DNA of 64,000 nt, taken from Verrucomicrobiales bacterium (GTDB lineage: Bacteria > Verrucomicrobiota > Verrucomicrobiia > Limisphaerales > J093). A program made the position numbers and the translations under genes. Shown piece by piece: positions 26,177 to 34,786 of the stretch. The notes under the pieces were generated by a model that ran no database searches, was not told the origin of the DNA, and saw only the letters and a program-made list of their open reading frames with translations. How positions within the stretch are numbered: the first letter of the stretch is position 1; each line of letters opens with the position of its first letter. The DNA lies in contig JACKPV010000028.1 in the NCBI GenBank assembly GCA_024233305.1, forward strand, positions 62,001-126,000, given 5' to 3'.

Positions 26177-26308
26177 GCCGTATCGATGCAACACGCGGTA
26201 GCCGCCGACGTGTAGTCGGCGCTGAAATCCAAGGGCTTACGCGGTCTCGCCGGTCCCGACTGGCAGTCACGTTTTGGTGAATCATCGCGCCCGGCGGTCG
26301 GCAGCCCT
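26177..26308 (+). repeat. Dispersed intergenic element, copy 2 (REP head plus ~85-bp tail)
   Basis: Full-length match to 4875-5010. The tail runs directly into an inverted REP at 26326-26349, so the two REPs form a head-to-head pair like a BIME. Confidence 0.75.
26198..26221 (+). repeat. REP-like palindrome 2 (GTAG foot)
   Basis: GTAG, then a hairpin with arms CGCCGAC and GTCGGCG around a 5-base loop (GTGTA). It is the most perfect of the five copies. It is the left half of an inverted pair with 26326-26349. Confidence 0.78.
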
Positions 26309-26325
26309 ATCCCAGCTGAAGCATG

Positions 26326-26349
26326 CGCCGACTGCACGTCGGCGGCTAC
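26326..26349 (-). repeat. REP-like palindrome 3 (GTAG foot, inverted)
   Basis: Read on the minus strand: GTAG, then CGCCGAC, loop GTGCA, GTCGGCG. It is inverted relative to the copy 105 bases to its left. The 26-base continuation towards 26375 is also found, in opposite orientation, at 54941-54964. Confidence 0.78.
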
Positions 26350-26360
26350 GAGTTACTGAA

Positions 26361-26381
26361 TGGTTACGGCTCAGCCGTAAC
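26361..26381. repeat. Perfect inverted repeat beside the REP pair
   Basis: GGTTACGGCT and AGCCGTAACC separated by one C. The right arm, TGAGCCGTAACC, recurs at 54941 beside REP 4, so this arm belongs to the mobile unit. Confidence 0.6.
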
Positions 26382-26532
26382 CATGCAGTAGGATTCACCA
26401 CCGATGGGCAGCGATGGGCACCGCCATCGAGGGAAAACAGGATTGCCCGCCCGGGGTTCGATCGCACCATTCAAGGAGTCTTCCCGCCCCCTCCGCCGAC
26501 GCGGCAGCACCGCGCCCCATCCGCGCCCGGAT
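26379..26532 (+). repeat. Dispersed ~155-bp repeat, copy A
   Basis: Aligns along its length to 32573-32727: shared blocks include GGATTCACCACC, ATGGGC twice, GAGGGAAA, TCGC/GCCC runs, GGGTTCG and CGCGCCCCAT. It has degraded terminal inverted similarity (ACCACCGATGGG against a CCCATCCG end). It lies between REP 3 and the DUF5107 gene, and together with the REPs it fills the ~590-bp gene-free spacer 26055-26647. I see no gene in this stretch. Confidence 0.7.
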
Positions 26533-26647
26533 TCGAGCTTGCCGCGGAATGAACGCCGCGTTTCGGAAGCGTGCGCGATGCGCCCCACGCACGGAAGCCC
26601 GCGACGCGGCGGTTGCGTTTGATTTCACCCGGGTGCAAGCTCCCGAC

Positions 26648-29557
26648 ATGTTCACCGCCCGCCTGCCGTGGCTCACCGGCGTCCTCTCGCTCGCCTCCGC
26701 CTGCCTCGCCGCCGATCTGTCCGAATCCTCCGTCCACGCCTTCCGCGATCAGATCACGCTCCCCACCTATCCCTGGAAGGCCGTCAAGCATCCCTACTTC
26801 CGCGGCACCGACGGACGGAACATCTACCCCTACGCGATGCTCGACTTTCTCAGCCGGGACAAGACCAACCGCGTTTACCGAACCGTCGTGCTGGAGAACG
26901 AGTATCTGCGGATCACGTTCCTGCCGGAACTCGGCGGCAAGATCCACGAGGTCATCGACAAGACGACCGACGAACCGATGTTCTACGTGAACAACGTCAT
27001 CAAACCGGCGCTGATCGGCCAGGCCGGTGCGTGGACGTCCGGCGGTGTCGAATGGAACACCGGCCCCCAGGGCCACACGGTCGGCTGCATGCAACCGGTC
27101 GAAGTGGCCATCCTGCCAAAGGCTGACGACGGGTCGCAGTCGGTTGCCATCGGCGAGACCGAGCGCATCTACGGCACGAAATGGACGGTGGTGGTCACGC
27201 TGCGGCCGGGCCGGTCCTTCATCGAGGAGCGGATCCGCATCTACAATCCCACCGAGACCATCCGGCCCTACTACTTCTGGAACTGCACCGCCGTGCCGAA
27301 CACGAAGGGCTTTCGCTTCATCTACCCGATGACCCTCGGCACCGATCACGGCGCGGAGCAGTTCTTCAAATGGCCGATCAACGAAGGAAAGGACCTCTCC
27401 TGCGGGACGAACTACGAGGATGCGTCGTCGATCTTCGCGTGGCATTGCGACCAGGACTTCTTCGGCTCCTACAACGAGGACCTTGACCGCGGCGTTGTGG
27501 CGTATGCGAACCATCATCAACTCCCCGGCAAGAAAGCCTGGACCTGGGGTCATGGCAGTTACGGCACCATGCACCAAATGGACCTCACCGACGACGACGG
27601 TCCCTACAACGAAGTCCAAACCGGCCCGCTGCTCACGCAGGGCGAGGTCGGTCGACTCGATCCCTGCGAAGCCGTCGAGTGGAAGGAATGGTGGTACCCG
27701 GTCCATGCGATCGGCGGGTTCACGTTTGCGAACAAGGACGTGGCGGTGAATGCAGAGCGGGAAGAGGCGCGGCTGAAACTGCGAATTCTCGGCAGTGGTC
27801 AGTGGAGCCGCGTTTCCGTAACGGCACGCACCACCGATGGACGGAAGACCACCAGTCGGTGCGACATCTCCCCGGCCCGCCCGGTTGAACTCACGCTTGC
27901 CGTCGGGGAATCCGAGCCTCCGGTTTCTCTCCTTGTAGCGACAGAGAACGAGGTCCTGGCGGAGTTCAAGTATCCGCTCGAACTGCCGGCCCGCCACCCG
28001 CCGGAGCCTGGCCCGGAGCCCGACACGGCATCCGGACTGGCCCAAGCCGGTTGGCAGGACTTCTTGTTTGGCCGGTACCGGGAAGCGGAAAGCCGCTTCC
28101 ACAAGGCCCTGCAGAAGGACGAGAATTGCGTTGAAGCCCACCTGGGTTTGGCGTTCGTAAGGCTCGACCCAGACCCCTCGGCGGCGGCGCAATCGGCCCG
28201 CAATGCGAGTCTTGTGAGCCCGCTGGATGGACGAGCCTGGTATGCCCTGGCCGTCGCGGAAAGCCGCTTGAGCCACAACACCGAGGCGCTGGACGCAGCG
28301 TGGCAGGCATCCCTGGATCCTGCCAGTGCAGTCGCCGCCCGCGCCCTGGTTGCCAAGTTGCTGATTCGCCAGGCACGCTGGCAACCCGCCGTCGAGGCGC
28401 TGAGCGCCCCGGGTCCGTGGCTGAGGGATCCCGTGTGCCGCAACCGCCTCGCCCTGGCGTTGCTCAACCTCGGAGCCCCGGCCCCGGCGAATCCCGACCT
28501 GGTGGCTGATGGGCTCCTGAACACGCTGGCCACGGACCCCTTGGACGCTCTGGCCATCGAATTGCTGTCCGGCGAATGGAACGACTCCAAGCCGGCGCCG
28601 CGATACGACGCACGCTCGCGGGGCGAAACCACCTTCGCGCTGCGGACCGACATCGATGACCTTGGACCGGCAGTGGCGGCATGGAAACCGGCGGCGATCC
28701 CGACCGCTTCCTGGCTTGACCAGTTCCCGGAGTGGCCCGGTCGCTACGAGGACCTGGCTCCGCTCCTTGAGCGCGCCGGCAACAACCCCTCGGACGGGAT
28801 TGCTACCCTGCGTCTCGGCCATCTCCTCTTCCATCTTGGCCGCTACGAAGAAGGGCGCGCCATGTGGCGGAAGGCCGCCGAACTCGGTGCGGAACCGGTG
28901 ATTGCCTATCGCGCGCTGGGCATGGCGGCGAAGACGCTGGACGACGATCTAAAGTCCGCCCGCGAATGGCTGGAGAAAGCGAACCAGGCCGACCCCACCG
29001 ATTCCATCGTCGCACGCGACCTGGCGAATGTGCTGTTCGCCCTGGCGGATCAGTCGGATCAGTCGGATGAGAAGCGAGCGCTCACCATCCAGGCGCGTGA
29101 GGCGCTTTCTGCCAGCTTCGACGAGGGCAAGGGACGTTCGGACTTCGTGGCGTTACTCGCGCGGGCGCACAGTCGGTTGGGCGATCATGCTGCCACCGCC
29201 CGACTGCTGGATTCTGTCCGCATCACCATCTGGGAAGGCGCGCGCGAGGCGCATGACCTTTTTGAAGCCGCGCACCTTGCCCTGGGGGACGAGGCTCTCG
29301 CCGCGAGCAAACCACGCGAAGCTTTGGCGGAATTCGATCGGGCGCTCGAGTATCCGGAGAACCTGGCCACGGGTCGCCTGGAGAACACCCGCGAAGCCCA
29401 CATCCAGTATCGCCGCGGCAACGCACTTTCCGCCCTGGGGCAGAAAGACCAAGCGATCCAAGCCTGGCGCAAGGCTGCGGGCGAGGCTCCTTCCCGCGAT
29501 GCAAAGAAGGAAGATGCCCGCAAACTGGCAGCGGAAGCATTGAAAACCCACCCGTAG
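26648..29557 (+). CDS. DUF5107 domain protein with C-terminal TPR array, exported
   Basis: 969 residues from the ATG at 26648. Short signal peptide (MFTARLPWLTGVLSLASACL). Residues ~50-330 match the DUF5107 beta-sandwich: VVLENEYLRITFLPELGGKI, GVEWNTGPQGHTVG and RPYYFWNCTAVPN are family-like and resemble aldose-epimerase-fold proteins. From about residue 480 the protein is TPR repeats (GLAQAGWQDFLFGRYREAES, then AHLGLAFVRLDPDPSAA). The pairing of DUF5107 with TPRs is common in polysaccharide-degrading Bacteroidota and PVC bacteria, suggesting carbohydrate binding or processing, but no reaction is established. The frame is open further upstream through the repeat, with no conserved sequence there. 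Confidence 0.8.
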   Translation: MFTARLPWLTGVLSLASACLAADLSESSVHAFRDQITLPTYPWKAVKHPYFRGTDGRNIYPYAMLDFLSRDKTNRVYRTVVLENEYLRITFLPELGGKIHEVIDKTTDEPMFYVNNVIKPALIGQAGAWTSGGVEWNTGPQGHTVGCMQPVEVAILPKADDGSQSVAIGETERIYGTKWTVVVTLRPGRSFIEERIRIYNPTETIRPYYFWNCTAVPNTKGFRFIYPMTLGTDHGAEQFFKWPINEGKDLSCGTNYEDASSIFAWHCDQDFFGSYNEDLDRGVVAYANHHQLPGKKAWTWGHGSYGTMHQMDLTDDDGPYNEVQTGPLLTQGEVGRLDPCEAVEWKEWWYPVHAIGGFTFANKDVAVNAEREEARLKLRILGSGQWSRVSVTARTTDGRKTTSRCDISPARPVELTLAVGESEPPVSLLVATENEVLAEFKYPLELPARHPPEPGPEPDTASGLAQAGWQDFLFGRYREAESRFHKALQKDENCVEAHLGLAFVRLDPDPSAAAQSARNASLVSPLDGRAWYALAVAESRLSHNTEALDAAWQASLDPASAVAARALVAKLLIRQARWQPAVEALSAPGPWLRDPVCRNRLALALLNLGAPAPANPDLVADGLLNTLATDPLDALAIELLSGEWNDSKPAPRYDARSRGETTFALRTDIDDLGPAVAAWKPAAIPTASWLDQFPEWPGRYEDLAPLLERAGNNPSDGIATLRLGHLLFHLGRYEEGRAMWRKAAELGAEPVIAYRALGMAAKTLDDDLKSAREWLEKANQADPTDSIVARDLANVLFALADQSDQSDEKRALTIQAREALSASFDEGKGRSDFVALLARAHSRLGDHAATARLLDSVRITIWEGAREAHDLFEAAHLALGDEALAASKPREALAEFDRALEYPENLATGRLENTREAHIQYRRGNALSALGQKDQAIQAWRKAAGEAPSRDAKKEDARKLAAEALKTHP

Positions 29558-29728
29558 CCACCGACTTCAGTCAGTCCAAACCGCGTCGTCAGGTTCTTCG
29601 ACTCAAGTCCCGACTGACGTCCATCACCGCCGCCAGGCCGCCGCACTTGGAGAACGCCGCGCGGCGTAGCGCTGCTTTCGAATCTGCTGCACAGGCGTGG
29701 GACCTTCAGCCTGGGTCAGACACCGCAC

Positions 29729-30301
29729 TCACGTCCCGAACAATTTGTCCAACGAGACCGTGAACTCCGGCACTGCGGCGCTGGTCAGCGAACCCCCGAG
29801 GCCGTGCAGTTCACACTCTGAGAACGCCTCGCCCAACGGTTGGCGGTGGACTTCGATCTGCTTCTCCGGTCCCAGCACGAGCCAGCATTCCTTCACGCCG
29901 GCACTGGCATAGGCGCGGAGCTTGGAGCGGTCGTATTCGTGCGTGCTGACGCAAATCTCGATCACCAACTCGGCGGTCGTGGGATGCGCGTGGCGGTAAT
30001 CGGCGACTTCGCCCCGCACGACGGCAAGGTCCGGTTCGGGTTCGGAGTCGGGGCAGGTAATGGGTTGCTCGCTGCTCACGAAGAACCCCTTCGGCGCCGC
30101 CGCCTGAAGGAGATTAAGCAACACCCGCAAGAGGTACACGTGGAAGGGTGATTTGGACACTTTGTGGAAGATCTGGCCGTAAAGCAGTTCAGTCTTCACG
30201 GGGATGAGGCCCAGATCCCCCAGCGCATGGTAGGCCTTGACACCGAGCGGCCAGATTTGCGGGGTCGCCGCGGGTGGCGCCGCTGCTGCAACTGCCTTCA
30301 T
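29729..30301 (-). CDS. Uma2-family (DUF820) putative restriction-type endonuclease
   Basis: 190 residues. PD-(D/E)XK-like fold: EPEPDLAVVRG with D91, ELVIEICVSTHEYDRSK with E115 and K127, then YASAGVKECWLV. Length and order are standard for Uma2 proteins, which are very numerous in cyanobacteria and PVC genomes and whose biological role is unsettled. The core acidic and lysine residues are retained, so a metal-dependent nuclease is plausible. It has no partner methylase or antitoxin. It sits alone between the DUF5107 gene and a decayed RND gene, a region with signs of rearrangement. Confidence 0.82.
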   Translation of the reverse strand: MKAVAAAAPPAATPQIWPLGVKAYHALGDLGLIPVKTELLYGQIFHKVSKSPFHVYLLRVLLNLLQAAAPKGFFVSSEQPITCPDSEPEPDLAVVRGEVADYRHAHPTTAELVIEICVSTHEYDRSKLRAYASAGVKECWLVLGPEKQIEVHRQPLGEAFSECELHGLGGSLTSAAVPEFTVSLDKLFGT

Positions 30302-30464
30302 GCGGTGAGATTATGCCTCGGCAACGTCGCCGCTCAAGTCGCTTCTCAGGAAGGCAAAGAGGGCGCAACCGCGTCACGGTCGGGGGATTCCGTGGACGGG
30401 GGCACCGGGTGGTTCCGTGCTTTCGGCGTGCTCCCCCCGAACACGCGGCCCGGAAGTGTGGCGT

Positions 30465-31115
30465 TCAAGGGCTGGTTGCGTCCGTGGGAAGTGGCGCGCT
30501 CAATGGCGCGCCCACCGTCCGTTCGAGTTCGAAGCGCGCCCAGCTTGCACCGGCGACCACGCCGAGGTGGTCCAGTCGCACGCGGGTCATATCGGCCTCA
30601 TCCGGCGGGGATCTCGCCGTCGAGCGCCGGCGGACGGTGTAGTGCGCGCTCGCCGGATCCTCCGGGTCCAGGGAGGGGGAGCGGAGCCGCTTCGTGGCCA
30701 GGATGGCAAACACCCCCGGCAAAACCGTGAGCGTGGCGAAGGTCGCCGCCGCCAGTCCGCCGACCACCGCGCGCCCGAGGGGCTCCGTTTGATCACCACC
30801 CTCCCCCAGGCCCAGCGCCAGCGGGAACATGCCGGCAATCATGGCACAACTCGTCATCAGGATCGCCCGCAACCGGCTGCGTCGGCCCTCGATGGCGGCG
30901 GCAGCGGGATCGCCTGCGACATGTCGGTGCCCGGGTGAAACTGGAGCTTCATGATCGACGCGCCCTGGATCGACCGGGACTCCACGTGCTCGATGCCCGA
31001 GATGTAAGGGAAGCGATACTCGTAGCGGTGGACGAGGTAACCCTCCATTTGCGCGGGATCCATGCCGCCGTACGGCTGGGCGACGTAGATGATGGGAATG
31101 CCCCGCGGCGGGAAA
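30465..31115 (-). pseudogene. Remnant of an RND-family efflux pump (5' truncation, internal deletion, frameshift)
   Basis: Two pieces of one RND (AcrB/MexF/CzcA-like) inner-membrane pump are joined out of frame. The upstream piece (about 31115-30910) is the N-terminal porter region, IIYVAQPYGGMDPAQMEGYL and GIEHVESRSIQGAS to GTDMSQA. The downstream piece (about 30910-30465, another frame) is the last membrane segments, AAIEGRRSRLRAILMTSC and MFPLALGLGEGGDQTEPL to LPGVFAILATKR. The true N-terminus with the first membrane helix and roughly 800 central residues are missing. The junction near 30905 also shifts frame. It cannot make a functional pump. No adaptor gene remains beside it. Confidence 0.82.
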
Positions 31116-31167
31116 CAAGGCCGGAATCCTGGGATGGTTCGCAGTTCGCGGGGGGCGGGAATTTGGA

Positions 31168-31195
31168 TTGCATCCGGTGCCCGGGCGCCTATACT
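31168..31195 (+). promoter_or_regulatory. Candidate promoter of the aldo/keto reductase gene
   Basis: TTGCAT (31168-31173), a 16-base spacer and TATACT (31190-31195, five of six to consensus), 46 bases before the ATG. It lies just past the 5' end of the RND remnant. Confidence 0.45.
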
Positions 31196-31241
31196 GCGGG
31201 AAAGTTTGGCAACAGAACAGCATCAGCAATCCTTCTCGACC

Positions 31242-32168
31242 ATGAGTGCAATCAAGCTGGTTCACGAACAGAACCGTCGTTCTTTCATCAAGACCACCCT
31301 CGCCGGCGCCGGGGCCTTGGTGGCGGGCCCTGCCCTGCTGCGCGCCCAGGCTCCGGCGACCTCGGCCACGCGGGCGGGAGATCTGGTGACCCTCGGCAAG
31401 ACCGGGATCAAGGCGTCCTTCCTCGCCCAGGGAACCGGCTACAACGGATATAACCGCTCGTCGGCGCAGACCCGGGCCGGCAAGGATTCTTTCGACCGGT
31501 TGGTCCGCCACAGCCTGGATCAAGGGGTGAACTTCATGGACATGGCGGACCTCTACGGCTCGCACCCCTTCGTCCGCGAAGTCCTCAAGGGCATCAACCG
31601 CGACCGCTACGTGTTGCTCTCCAAGATCTGGCCCCGCAAGGCGGACTGGGTGAGCCCTTCGGGCGGCGCGAAATCCGAGGTCGACCGGTTCCGCCAGGAA
31701 CTGAACACCGACATGCTCGATGTCTGCCTCATTCACTGCATGATGAACGATCAGTGGGTCGGCGAATACGAGCGCATCCGGGATGAACTGTCCGAGTTGA
31801 AGCAGAAGAAAATCATCCGGGCCGTCGGCGTTTCCTGCCACGATTTCGGCGCCCTGAAGGTGGCGGCCGAACATGAGTGGGTGGACCTGATCTTCGCGCG
31901 GATCAACAACAAGGGCGGCGGCGAATACTCCATGGACGGCACGGTCGAGGAGGTCAGTGCGGTGCTCAAGAAGGCCCGCGCCAACGGCAAGGCCGTGGTC
32001 GGCATGAAGCTCTTTGGCGCCGGCAAGCTCGTCAAACCCGAGGAAAAGGATGCCTCCCTGAAATACGTCATCGGCGAGCGGCTCGTGGACGCCATGACCA
32101 TCGGCATGTGCAAACCGGAGGAGGTCGACGACTCGGTCGCCCGCATCGCCAAGGCCCTTGCTGCCTAG
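31242..32168 (+). CDS. Tat-exported aldo/keto reductase
   Basis: 308 residues from the ATG at 31242. A twin-arginine signal, NRRSFIKTTLAGAGALVAG (residues 11-29), implies folding with cofactor before export. The AKR tetrad is present: D100 or D103 and Y105 in FMDMADLYGS, K128 in LLSKIW and H165 in CLIHCMM. AKRs reduce aldehydes or ketones with NAD(P)H; exported members of this type are common in PVC bacteria and probably carry their cofactor bound. It has its own promoter and a strong terminator, so it is monocistronic. The substrate is not predictable. An in-frame extension upstream is not AKR-like. Confidence 0.9.
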   Translation: MSAIKLVHEQNRRSFIKTTLAGAGALVAGPALLRAQAPATSATRAGDLVTLGKTGIKASFLAQGTGYNGYNRSSAQTRAGKDSFDRLVRHSLDQGVNFMDMADLYGSHPFVREVLKGINRDRYVLLSKIWPRKADWVSPSGGAKSEVDRFRQELNTDMLDVCLIHCMMNDQWVGEYERIRDELSELKQKKIIRAVGVSCHDFGALKVAAEHEWVDLIFARINNKGGGEYSMDGTVEEVSAVLKKARANGKAVVGMKLFGAGKLVKPEEKDASLKYVIGERLVDAMTIGMCKPEEVDDSVARIAKALAA

Positions 32169-32207
32169 TCGAATCCCGGACGGCGAGATCCCAGCTCCGG
32201 CTGCCCG

Positions 32208-32240
32208 AGCGGCGTTCTTCGGAACGCCGCTTTGCTGTTT
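32208..32240 (+). terminator. Rho-independent terminator with UUCG tetraloop
   Basis: A perfect 10-bp stem AGCGGCGTTC/GAACGCCGCT closed by a TTCG loop, followed by TTGCTGTTT, 40 bases after the aldo/keto reductase stop. Confidence 0.85.
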
Positions 32241-32572
32241 GGAGCCCTGCCGCGGGATCGACCGCGCCATGCTCCACTACGAGACCTGCAACCGGGAGAA
32301 GCGCCCGGGAATCGCCGGGACGGGGGCCTGGCCCGGCGAGCAGGGTTGGCCGGCCGCAAGCCCCCGCTGGGGGAATGCACCCGCGCGGGGCCTGCCGGAA
32401 CCGCCGTCCGCACCCGCCCCCCGGGCCCGGCTGTAGACGTCCAGGCGCGCAGCTCGGGTTTTCCCGACTCTGAACGGGCTGAGCAATCGGAGCACGGAAT
32501 CCGTTCCGCCGGGTTCGCCACGAGTCAAGCCTGCGGCGGAGTGAGTGCCGCGATCCCAAACCGTCCAGCCGC
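32241..32572. other. Gene-free GC-rich spacer
   Basis: About 330 bases between the terminator and the dispersed repeat. It is very C/G-rich, with no coding pattern in any frame that I can recognise and no palindrome of the REP type. The whole gene-free interval is 32169-32929 and also holds the terminator and repeat copy B. Confidence 0.6.
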
Positions 32573-32727
32573 AACCAGGCAGTTGGATTCACCACCAATG
32601 GGCGCTGATGGGCACTGATCTTGAGGGAAACCAGAATCGCTCGCCCTGGGTTCGGACTCACCATTTAGTGAGTCTCTTGCCCTCTCCGCCAAGGCGGCAG
32701 TGCCGCGCCCCATCTGTGGCATCCGGG
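32573..32727 (+). repeat. Dispersed ~155-bp repeat, copy B
   Basis: Direct-orientation homologue of 26379-26532. It contains GACTCAC/GTGAGTC (7-bp arms, 6-base loop) and CCGCC/GGCGG hairpins. Its ends, ACCACCAATGGG at the left and CCCATCCGTGGT at 32730-32741 just past the right end, are inverted matches (10 of 12), so it may be a decayed non-autonomous element. It lies upstream of korA. Confidence 0.7.
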
Positions 32728-32929
32728 CCCATCCGTGGTCCATTGACGGAAGCGATACGGCCCGGAATGCGCCCGAGTTCCGGCATCGGACCAGAACCTT
32801 CTTGCTAGCATAAGGCCCGCGTGCTAAGGGACTGGCATTTACGATTCCAATGCGCAAATCGATGCACTCGCAGGAGGGAGACACCCGTTCGGGTGTTGAG
32901 GTTGCTGACCAGGGAAAGGACGGGAGGGA

Positions 32930-34786
32930 ATGAACCACGCCAGCACGAAGGAGCTCGTTCAGGTCAGCCAGTCCACTGTGCGGTTCGCCGGGGATTCCGG
33001 CGACGGCATGCAACTGGTGGGAAACCAGTTCGCGGAACTCTGCTCGATGATGGGCAATGTCATCTGTTCCCTGCCGGACTTTCCCTCCGAGATCCGCGCC
33101 CCGGCGGGCTCGCTGGCGGGGGTCAGCGGCTACCAGCTCAGCTTCGGCGGACAGGATGTGACGACGCCGGGCGACGCGCCCTACGCCCTGGCGGCGATGA
33201 ATCCCGCCGCCTTGAAGGTGAACCTCAAGGAGCTGCAGCCGGGCGGGATCGTCATGGTCAACGAGGACGAGTTCACCCCCGCGAACCTCGCCAAGGCGGC
33301 CTACGCCGTCAGCCCGCTGGATGACGGCTCGCTCGACGGGTACCGGGTGATCGCCGTGCCGATGAGCCGGCTGACCGAGGACGCCACCCTCAACTCGGGG
33401 TTGTCCCCGTCGGAACGTAAGCGGTGCAAGAACTTCTTCGCGCTGGGCCTCGTGATGTGGCTTTACGACCGGCCGATGCAGCCGGTGCTCGAGTGGTTGA
33501 TGCGGAAGTTCCAGAAGAACCCGGCGGTCATGGCCGCGAACGGCGCCAGCGTGCGGGCGGGTTACAATTACGCCAACACCACGGAGCTGTTCCGCGTGCA
33601 TTACCAGGTGGCGCGCGCCTCCCTGCCGCGGGGCACGTACCGGCGGGTGAACGGCAACGAAGCGGCCGCCATGGGCTGCATCGCCGGCGCCGCCAAGTGC
33701 GAACGCCTGCTCGTCTACGCCGGTTACCCCATCACGCCCGCCAGCGAAATCCTCCAGGAACTGTCCAAGCGGAAGGAGTTCGGCGTGCGCATGATCCAGG
33801 CCGAGGATGAAATCGCCGCCTGCTGCGCCGCCATCGGCGCCGCCTTTGCCGGGGCGGTGGCCGTCACCGCGACCAGCGGTCCCGGGCTGGCCCTCAAAAT
33901 CGAGGCCATGGGTCTGGCGGTCATGACCGAGCTGCCGCTGGTGATCATCAACGTGCAGCGGGCGGGCCCGAGCACGGGCATGCCCACCAAGACCGAGCAG
34001 GCGGACCTGCTGATGGCCCTCTACGGGCGGCCCGGCGAATCGCCCGCGGTGGTGCTCGCCGCCGCCACTCCCAAGGACTGCTTCCACATGGCCTTCGAGG
34101 CGGTGCGGCTGGCTACCAAATACATGACGCCCGTGATCCTGCTGAGTGACAGCTTCCTGGCGAACAGCGCCGAACCGTTCGCCGTCCCGGATCCCGAGAG
34201 ACTCCCCAACCTCCGCGTCGAGCCCCCCGCCTCCCCGGAAGGCTTCGCGCCCTACCGCCGCAACCCGCAGACCCTCGCCCGTCCGTGGGCCGTCCCCGGC
34301 ATGAAAGGGTTCGAACATCGCATCGGCGGGCTGGAGAAGGAGGACGTCACCGGCACGGTGACCTACGACGCGGACAATCATCGCCGCATGGTGGACCTGC
34401 GGGCACGCAAGATTGCGCAAATCGCCAACGACATCAAACCCGCGGAAGTGGTTGGCGCGACGTCGGGACGCCTGCTCGTGGTGGGTTGGGGCAGCACGCA
34501 CGGGGCAATTTCCGCCGCCGTGAGCCAGCTGGTTCAGGAGGGCCATCAGGTGGGCCATCTGCACCTGCGCCACCTCAACCCCATGCCCGCGAACCTGGCC
34601 GAAGTCATCAGCAAGTTCGACCGGATCCTCGTCCCGGAAAACAACGCCGGGCAATTGAGCGTGATCCTCCGCAGCCGTTTCGGCACGCACATTGAAAGCC
34701 TGAACAAGGTCGAAGGTCGCCCGTTCTTGGTGCGGGAAATCCGCGCCGCCATGGAAGGAATTCTCAGCCGTGAACACGCCAACTGA
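32930..34786 (+). CDS. korA: 2-oxoacid:ferredoxin oxidoreductase, fused gamma-alpha subunit (KorA type)
   Basis: 618 residues. With KorB it oxidatively decarboxylates a 2-oxoacid, most likely 2-oxoglutarate, to the acyl-CoA and reduces ferredoxin. Residues 1-190 are the gamma domain (VRFAGDSGDGMQLVGNQFAE). The alpha domain follows with YPITPASEILQELSKR near 263, AVTATSGPGLALK near 310 and RAGPSTGMPTKTEQADLL near 345. The fused gamma-alpha layout is the KorA pattern; pyruvate-specific enzymes usually have separate subunits or a NifJ fusion. The ATG has GGGAGGGA directly before it. It overlaps korB by 17 bases. No ferredoxin or delta subunit is in the operon. Confidence 0.9.
   Translation: MNHASTKELVQVSQSTVRFAGDSGDGMQLVGNQFAELCSMMGNVICSLPDFPSEIRAPAGSLAGVSGYQLSFGGQDVTTPGDAPYALAAMNPAALKVNLKELQPGGIVMVNEDEFTPANLAKAAYAVSPLDDGSLDGYRVIAVPMSRLTEDATLNSGLSPSERKRCKNFFALGLVMWLYDRPMQPVLEWLMRKFQKNPAVMAANGASVRAGYNYANTTELFRVHYQVARASLPRGTYRRVNGNEAAAMGCIAGAAKCERLLVYAGYPITPASEILQELSKRKEFGVRMIQAEDEIAACCAAIGAAFAGAVAVTATSGPGLALKIEAMGLAVMTELPLVIINVQRAGPSTGMPTKTEQADLLMALYGRPGESPAVVLAAATPKDCFHMAFEAVRLATKYMTPVILLSDSFLANSAEPFAVPDPERLPNLRVEPPASPEGFAPYRRNPQTLARPWAVPGMKGFEHRIGGLEKEDVTGTVTYDADNHRRMVDLRARKIAQIANDIKPAEVVGATSGRLLVVGWGSTHGAISAAVSQLVQEGHQVGHLHLRHLNPMPANLAEVISKFDRILVPENNAGQLSVILRSRFGTHIESLNKVEGRPFLVREIRAAMEGILSREHAN

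Noticed and set aside
29729..30301. Uma2 protein as part of a restriction-modification or defence island
   Set aside because: No methylase, helicase or other defence gene is adjacent; the neighbours are a DUF5107 protein and a pseudogene.
32881..32896. ACACCC-GTTC-GGGTGT hairpin before korA, considered as an attenuator or riboswitch
   Set aside because: A 6-bp stem with no T tract and no recognisable aptamer or leader peptide.
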